Shown here: piece after piece, positions 4,902-7,734 of the stretch | Numbering within the stretch: position 1 is the stretch's first letter | How the letters are laid out: each line of letters opens with the position of its first letter | Origin: an uncultured Bacilli bacterium | GTDB taxonomy: Bacteria > Bacillota_I > Bacilli_A > RF39 > UBA660 | Assembly: GCA_947625005.1 (NCBI GenBank) | Contig: CANQNA010000065.1 | Location: forward strand, 1 to 7,734 | Reading direction: 5' to 3' | DNA length: 7,734 nt | The notes under the pieces: generated by a model | The model's database searches: none | Told to the model about the DNA's origin: nothing | The model's input: only the letters and a program-made list of their open reading frames with translations | Translations under genes and position numbers: made by a program

Positions 4902-6107
4902 TTAATTTAAAAACATTATGTCAATATCAACATCTGTTTCTATTCCCGCAATTTTTCCATTATTACATATTTGCCATAATTTATAAGAACCTTCATAATC
5001 TGTAAGTTTACTGTTTTTAGTATAATGTGCGAGCCAAACAGAATAATTATCTTTATTGTCCCAAATATTTTGTAAATAAAATTTACTACTATAAATCATT
5101 GCTTCGTATCCTTTATTTTTTACTGTATTCATAAAAGTATCAGCAAGAGAATTAATATCATAAAAACTTAATTGATAACTATTCCAATCGGTCCAATTTT
5201 CCCAATCAAAAACTATTGGCAATTCTAATTTTTCTTTTTTTAATGTTTTAATTACCCATTCTGCTTGTCTTTTTGCTTCTTTATTATCCATAGCCATACT
5301 ATAAAAATATACTCCCACATCTAATCCTGCTTCATGAGCGTTCTTTATATTTTGGAAAAATTTTGAATCAATACTAGGATCTTCCAAAATATCTTGTTGC
5401 ACACCAATACGCATCATAACAAATTCTGCTCCAGCATTTTTTACGGCATTATAATCAATATCTCCTTGCCAACGAGAAACATCTATACCAATTTTAGTAT
5501 TGTCTTTTTTATAATTATTATATATGTTTGTAAAATCTACTTTTTCTTGTTTTGTTTCGGTATTTGAGTTATTAGAATTATCATCATTTTTTACTGGTTC
5601 AATAATATTCAAAGTCATATTAAAATTATTCATATTTTTACTTGAATCAGTGACAATAATTTTTACTTTATAACTTCCTGGAGTATTAAAATCATATTCT
5701 CCATCAGTAGTACAAATTGGTTCTTTATCATAATTATCTCCATACATTACTAAATTACAAATATCTTGTTCATTGCCTGTTAAAAATGTTTTATTAGCCC
5801 CACCAAATATTTTAGGTTTTGTTGTATCAACTACTTGGTAAGTCAAATGATATAGATATTTCTTTTTATCGTAAGTAAATTCCCAATTATAAGTATTTTT
5901 TCCTAATTTATTAGTTTTTATCTTAACATTATCATTGTAAGGAAGATTAGTTTCTTTTATTAAATCTTTTAAAGTAACATCACTATAAACTTCAAACTTT
6001 GCTTCTGTTAAGTTAACAAAAGTATCTTTAGGTAATTTATCAATTATAACTTTATCACAAGAAATACAAATAAATATTACAAGTAAACTAATGACAATTT
6101 TTTTCAA
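4902..6107 (-). CDS. GH25 lysozyme-like lipoprotein with Ig-like N-terminal region
   Basis: This is a probable cell-surface peptidoglycan hydrolase of glycoside hydrolase family 25, which cleaves the MurNAc-GlcNAc beta-1,4 bond. I choose the TTG at 6107 (401 residues): AAAGGACGTGA (6113-6123) lies 5 bases upstream, and the protein then starts LKKIVISLLVIFICISC, a lipoprotein-type signal with Cys17 as lipid site (lipobox imperfect, C at -3). An in-frame ATG at 6143 would overlap proS and put 12 extra residues before the signal. With TTG numbering, about 28-90 is a beta-rich domain and about 93-170 (starting VDTTKPKI) is an Ig-like DUF5011-type domain with two cysteines (117, 132) that could form a disulfide. 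About 171-204 is an N/T/K-rich linker, and about 206-401 is the catalytic domain. GIDVSRWQG (D209), VFDWENW (D301, E303) and the final DVDIDIMF match GH25 active-site and barrel-end motifs. It follows proS by 19 bases and has no promoter of its own that I can see, so it is probably co-transcribed under the proline T-box. Confidence 0.9.
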   Translation of the reverse strand: MKKIVISLLVIFICISCDKVIIDKLPKDTFVNLTEAKFEVYSDVTLKDLIKETNLPYNDNVKIKTNKLGKNTYNWEFTYDKKKYLYHLTYQVVDTTKPKIFGGANKTFLTGNEQDICNLVMYGDNYDKEPICTTDGEYDFNTPGSYKVKIIVTDSSKNMNNFNMTLNIIEPVKNDDNSNNSNTETKQEKVDFTNIYNNYKKDNTKIGIDVSRWQGDIDYNAVKNAGAEFVMMRIGVQQDILEDPSIDSKFFQNIKNAHEAGLDVGVYFYSMAMDNKEAKRQAEWVIKTLKKEKLELPIVFDWENWTDWNSYQLSFYDINSLADTFMNTVKNKGYEAMIYSSKFYLQNIWDNKDNYSVWLAHYTKNSKLTDYEGSYKLWQICNNGKIAGIETDVDIDIMFLN

Positions 6108-6126
6108 ATTAATCACGTCCTTTATT

Positions 6127-7557
6127 TTAATACTGCTTACCAAAATAAATTTTTACTTCTGCCTCTTTTCCACAAACACAACAAGGGCCATCAACTTTTT
6201 CATCTTCAATAATACAACGAGATTTTAAAGTTGTATCTTCTTTTATTTTATTTTCACATTCTTCATTACCACACCAATTTATTTTTATAAATCCTGGTTT
6301 TTCTTGCGCAAGTGTTTTAAATTCATCATAATTCTTAGCACTATATATCATAGAATTACGTCTCTTTAGGGCTTTATTATACATATCTATTTGAATTGTA
6401 TCTAAAAGTTCTTGAATCTTTTTTAAAACATCATTTGCTTCTTTTAAAACAACTATTTTTTCCCTAGTATCTCTTCTTACTAAAGTTATTTGATTATTTT
6501 CTAAATCTCTAGGACCAATTTCTATTCTAATTGGATAACCTTTTACTTCAGCTTCAGCAAATTTAAAACCTGGAGTTTTATCTGAATCATCTACTATATA
6601 AGTGATATCTTTTTGTTTTAAACTTTGAACAAGTTCTTCTACTTTATTTAAAACAATTGGAGTATTTCCTATAGGAATAAGACAAACTTTAATAGGGGCA
6701 ATTTTAGGAGGTAGGACTAAACCATTATCATCACTATGTGTCATAATTAAGCCACCAATCATTCTAGTAGATACTCCCCAACTTGTTTGATATGGTGTTT
6801 TTAATTTATTATCTTTATCTAAGTATTCAATTTTAAAAGCTGAAGCAAAGTGATTGCCAAAATAGTGACTTGTTCCATTTTGAAGGGCAACGCCATCATA
6901 CATCATAGCTTCAATAGTATAAGTTTCTTCTGCTCCGGCAAATTTTTCTTTATCTGTTTTTTTACCTGTAATAACTGGCATAGCTAAATATTCTTTTTGA
7001 AAGTCTTCATAAATTTTAAACATTTGTAAAGTTTCTTTTTTGGCTTCTTCCTTTGTAGCATGCATTGTGTGTCCTTCTTGCCAAAGTATTTCTCTAGTAC
7101 GTAAAAAAGGTCTAGTAGTCTTTTCCCATCTTACAATAGTACACCATTGATTATAAAGTTTAGGTAAATCACGATAAGATTTTATAATTTTTTTATAATG
7201 TTCACAAAATAAAGTTTCACTTGTTGGACGAACACATACTCTTTCATCTAATTTTTCATTTCCTCCATGAGTAACCCAAGCAACTTCAGGGGCAAAGCCT
7301 TCTACATGTTCTTTTTCAATATTTAATAAACTTTCAGGAATAAACATAGGCATTTGAATATTAACATGCCCTGTTTCTTTAAATTTTTTATCTAAAATAC
7401 TTTGCATATTTTCCCATATAGCATACCCATAAGGGCGAATAATCATACTGCCTTTCATAGAAGAATAATCAACTAAATCAGCTTTTTTGATTATATCAGT
7501 ATACCATTGTCCAAAATCTTCATCTCTACTAGTTATCTCCTTATTTTTCTTTTCCAT
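6127..7557 (-). CDS. proS: Proline--tRNA ligase, archaeal/eukaryotic-type
   Basis: This cytoplasmic class II synthetase charges tRNA-Pro with proline. At 476 residues it fits the shorter archaeal/eukaryotic-type ProRS, which lacks the roughly 180-residue INS editing domain found between motifs 2 and 3 in E. coli-type enzymes; here motif 2 and motif 3 are only about 100 residues apart. Visible parts are motif 1 (HVNIQMPMFIPE, 64-75), the proline-pocket RPTSE (110-114), motif 2 with RWEKTTRPFLRTREILWQEGH (143-163), LQNGTSHYFG (225-234) and motif 3 with STRMIGGLIMTHSDDNGL (263-280). An anticodon-binding domain follows (about 288-390). The C-terminal domain has cysteines at 429, 434, 448 and 459/460/462, consistent with the family's zinc site, and ends in YFGKQY with the characteristic terminal Tyr. 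Start: ATG at 7557 with GGAAGGTG (7563-7570) 5 bases upstream. Types of this kind occur in several Firmicutes, Mollicutes and spirochetes. Lacking INS, it would depend on a separate ProXp/YbaK-type enzyme to clear Ala-tRNA-Pro. It is controlled by the proline T-box. Confidence 0.97.
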   Translation of the reverse strand: MEKKNKEITSRDEDFGQWYTDIIKKADLVDYSSMKGSMIIRPYGYAIWENMQSILDKKFKETGHVNIQMPMFIPESLLNIEKEHVEGFAPEVAWVTHGGNEKLDERVCVRPTSETLFCEHYKKIIKSYRDLPKLYNQWCTIVRWEKTTRPFLRTREILWQEGHTMHATKEEAKKETLQMFKIYEDFQKEYLAMPVITGKKTDKEKFAGAEETYTIEAMMYDGVALQNGTSHYFGNHFASAFKIEYLDKDNKLKTPYQTSWGVSTRMIGGLIMTHSDDNGLVLPPKIAPIKVCLIPIGNTPIVLNKVEELVQSLKQKDITYIVDDSDKTPGFKFAEAEVKGYPIRIEIGPRDLENNQITLVRRDTREKIVVLKEANDVLKKIQELLDTIQIDMYNKALKRRNSMIYSAKNYDEFKTLAQEKPGFIKINWCGNEECENKIKEDTTLKSRCIIEDEKVDGPCCVCGKEAEVKIYFGKQY

Positions 7558-7573
7558 ATTTTCACCTTCCTAT

Positions 7574-7609
7574 AAAAAAACCACATCATGCCAAGGAGCA
7601 TAAATGCGG
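7574..7609 (-). terminator. Regulated terminator of the proline T-box
   Basis: The minus strand pairs CCGCAT with ATGTGG (one G-U) on the outside and TATGC with GCATG inside, around TCCTTG, and is followed by seven U residues (about 7574-7580). It uses the same GCAT and ATGC segments that the antiterminator needs, so the two structures exclude each other. It ends just before the proS ribosome binding site. Confidence 0.85.
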
Positions 7610-7648
7610 TACCATCCTTTATTTTACTTAATTTAGATAACGGTTTTA
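7607..7648 (-). repeat. 42-base block identical to the serine T-box leader
   Basis: This is the partner of 4669-4710: linker and first half of the antiterminator in the proline T-box, identical over all 42 bases. Sequence outside the block, around the specifier and in the terminator, differs clearly. Confidence 0.9.
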
Positions 7649-7734
7649 TCCGGTAGTTTTACTACACTCCGAGAGAGGATTTATTAATTTTATTTATTAG
7701 TTTTCACCAACCACTAACTCTCTTTAAAATAACT

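Larger units (their letters stand above)
7574..7734 (-). promoter_or_regulatory. Proline-specific T-box riboswitch (specifier CCU) controlling proS, truncated by the window edge
   Basis: The minus strand shows the apical part of stem I with AGAGAG...GGTTGGTG (7705-7732), the hairpin GTAGT/ACTAC, the CCGTTATC linker and the T-box AGGATGGTACCGCA. The antiterminator pairs AAGGA with UCCUU and GCAT with ATGC. Aligned to the serine leader, CCT at 7676-7678 falls exactly at the UCU specifier position, with 14 bases to the following shared GTGTAG segment in both, so the specifier is CCU (Pro), matching proS. It is preceded by AAT rather than the GAA seen in the serine leader. The UGGU bulge is the correct match to A73 of tRNA-Pro. 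The 5' strand of stem I and the promoter lie beyond 7734. Confidence 0.93.

Noticed and set aside
6108..6143. ATG start at 6143 for the GH25 lipoprotein
   Set aside because: It overlaps the proS end, has no good ribosome binding site at the right distance and would put 12 polar residues before the signal peptide. The TTG at 6107 has AAAGGACGTGA 5 bases upstream. The in-frame GTG at 6116 lies within that ribosome binding sequence and is also less likely.
274..7557. Mycoplasma-type code with TGA as tryptophan
   Set aside because: Tryptophan residues checked, for example in the GH25 active-site region, are TGG, and all genes have full family length with the standard code.
4669..7648. The repeated 42-base blocks as ends of a mobile element or a CRISPR-like array
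   Set aside because: Both copies sit in the same functional position in two T-box leaders upstream of synthetase operons. There are only two, and no transposase or Cas gene is present.

Overview
The window is a very AT-rich stretch, low in GC by eye, in which every supported gene is read leftwards on the minus strand. It carries two T-box riboswitches, AGGAGG-like ribosome binding sites, sigma-A-type promoters and intrinsic terminators with U tracts, and all six protein genes end in TAA. These point to a low-GC Firmicutes/Bacillota-type bacterium. The archaeal/eukaryotic-type ProRS, the NPKT-type cell wall sorting signal and a surface protein ending in a GTGT-NDPY motif suggest an uncultured gut Bacilli/Mycoplasmatota-related lineage (RF39-like) or a clostridial relative. 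That placement is inference. Tryptophan is written TGG where I checked and the reading frames are intact with TGA as a stop, so the standard bacterial code fits.

Right part (about 4630-7734): two aminoacyl-tRNA synthetase operons, each behind its own T-box leader. At the right edge is a proline T-box (specifier CCU; the 5' base of stem I lies outside the window), then proS, then 19 bases later a gene for a GH25 lysozyme-like lipoprotein. Next comes a promoter and a complete serine T-box (specifier UCU), a small DUF1653 gene and serS, with one base between the two genes. The two leaders are clearly homologous: a 28-base and a 42-base block are identical, and the UCU and CCU specifiers fall at the same aligned position. 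Uncharged tRNA-Pro or tRNA-Ser would be expected to allow readthrough into the matching operon. Transcription of the lysozyme and of the DUF1653 protein is therefore probably tied to charging of a specific tRNA. I see no convincing terminator between the lysozyme gene and the serS promoter.

Middle (about 1440-3110): an AU-rich hairpin ends serS, followed by a near-consensus promoter and a gene for a secreted surface protein with a signal peptide and a C-terminal NPKTLD/membrane/basic-tail sorting signal, with its own terminator.

Left part (1-1460): another promoter drives a gene for a membrane-anchored, SipW/camelysin-like surface protein with a C-terminal domain common in gut Firmicutes surface proteins. 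Its terminator overlaps its stop codon. A tRNA-His(GUG) gene follows, with its own promoter, encoded CCA and terminator. The last 60 bases hold no gene I can support.

I do not see an unmistakable new system. The points most worth following are the paired T-boxes with swapped specifiers, the cell wall hydrolase inside a tRNA-Pro-controlled operon, the divergent SerRS motif, and a consensus promoter on the opposite strand pointing at the 3' end of serS.
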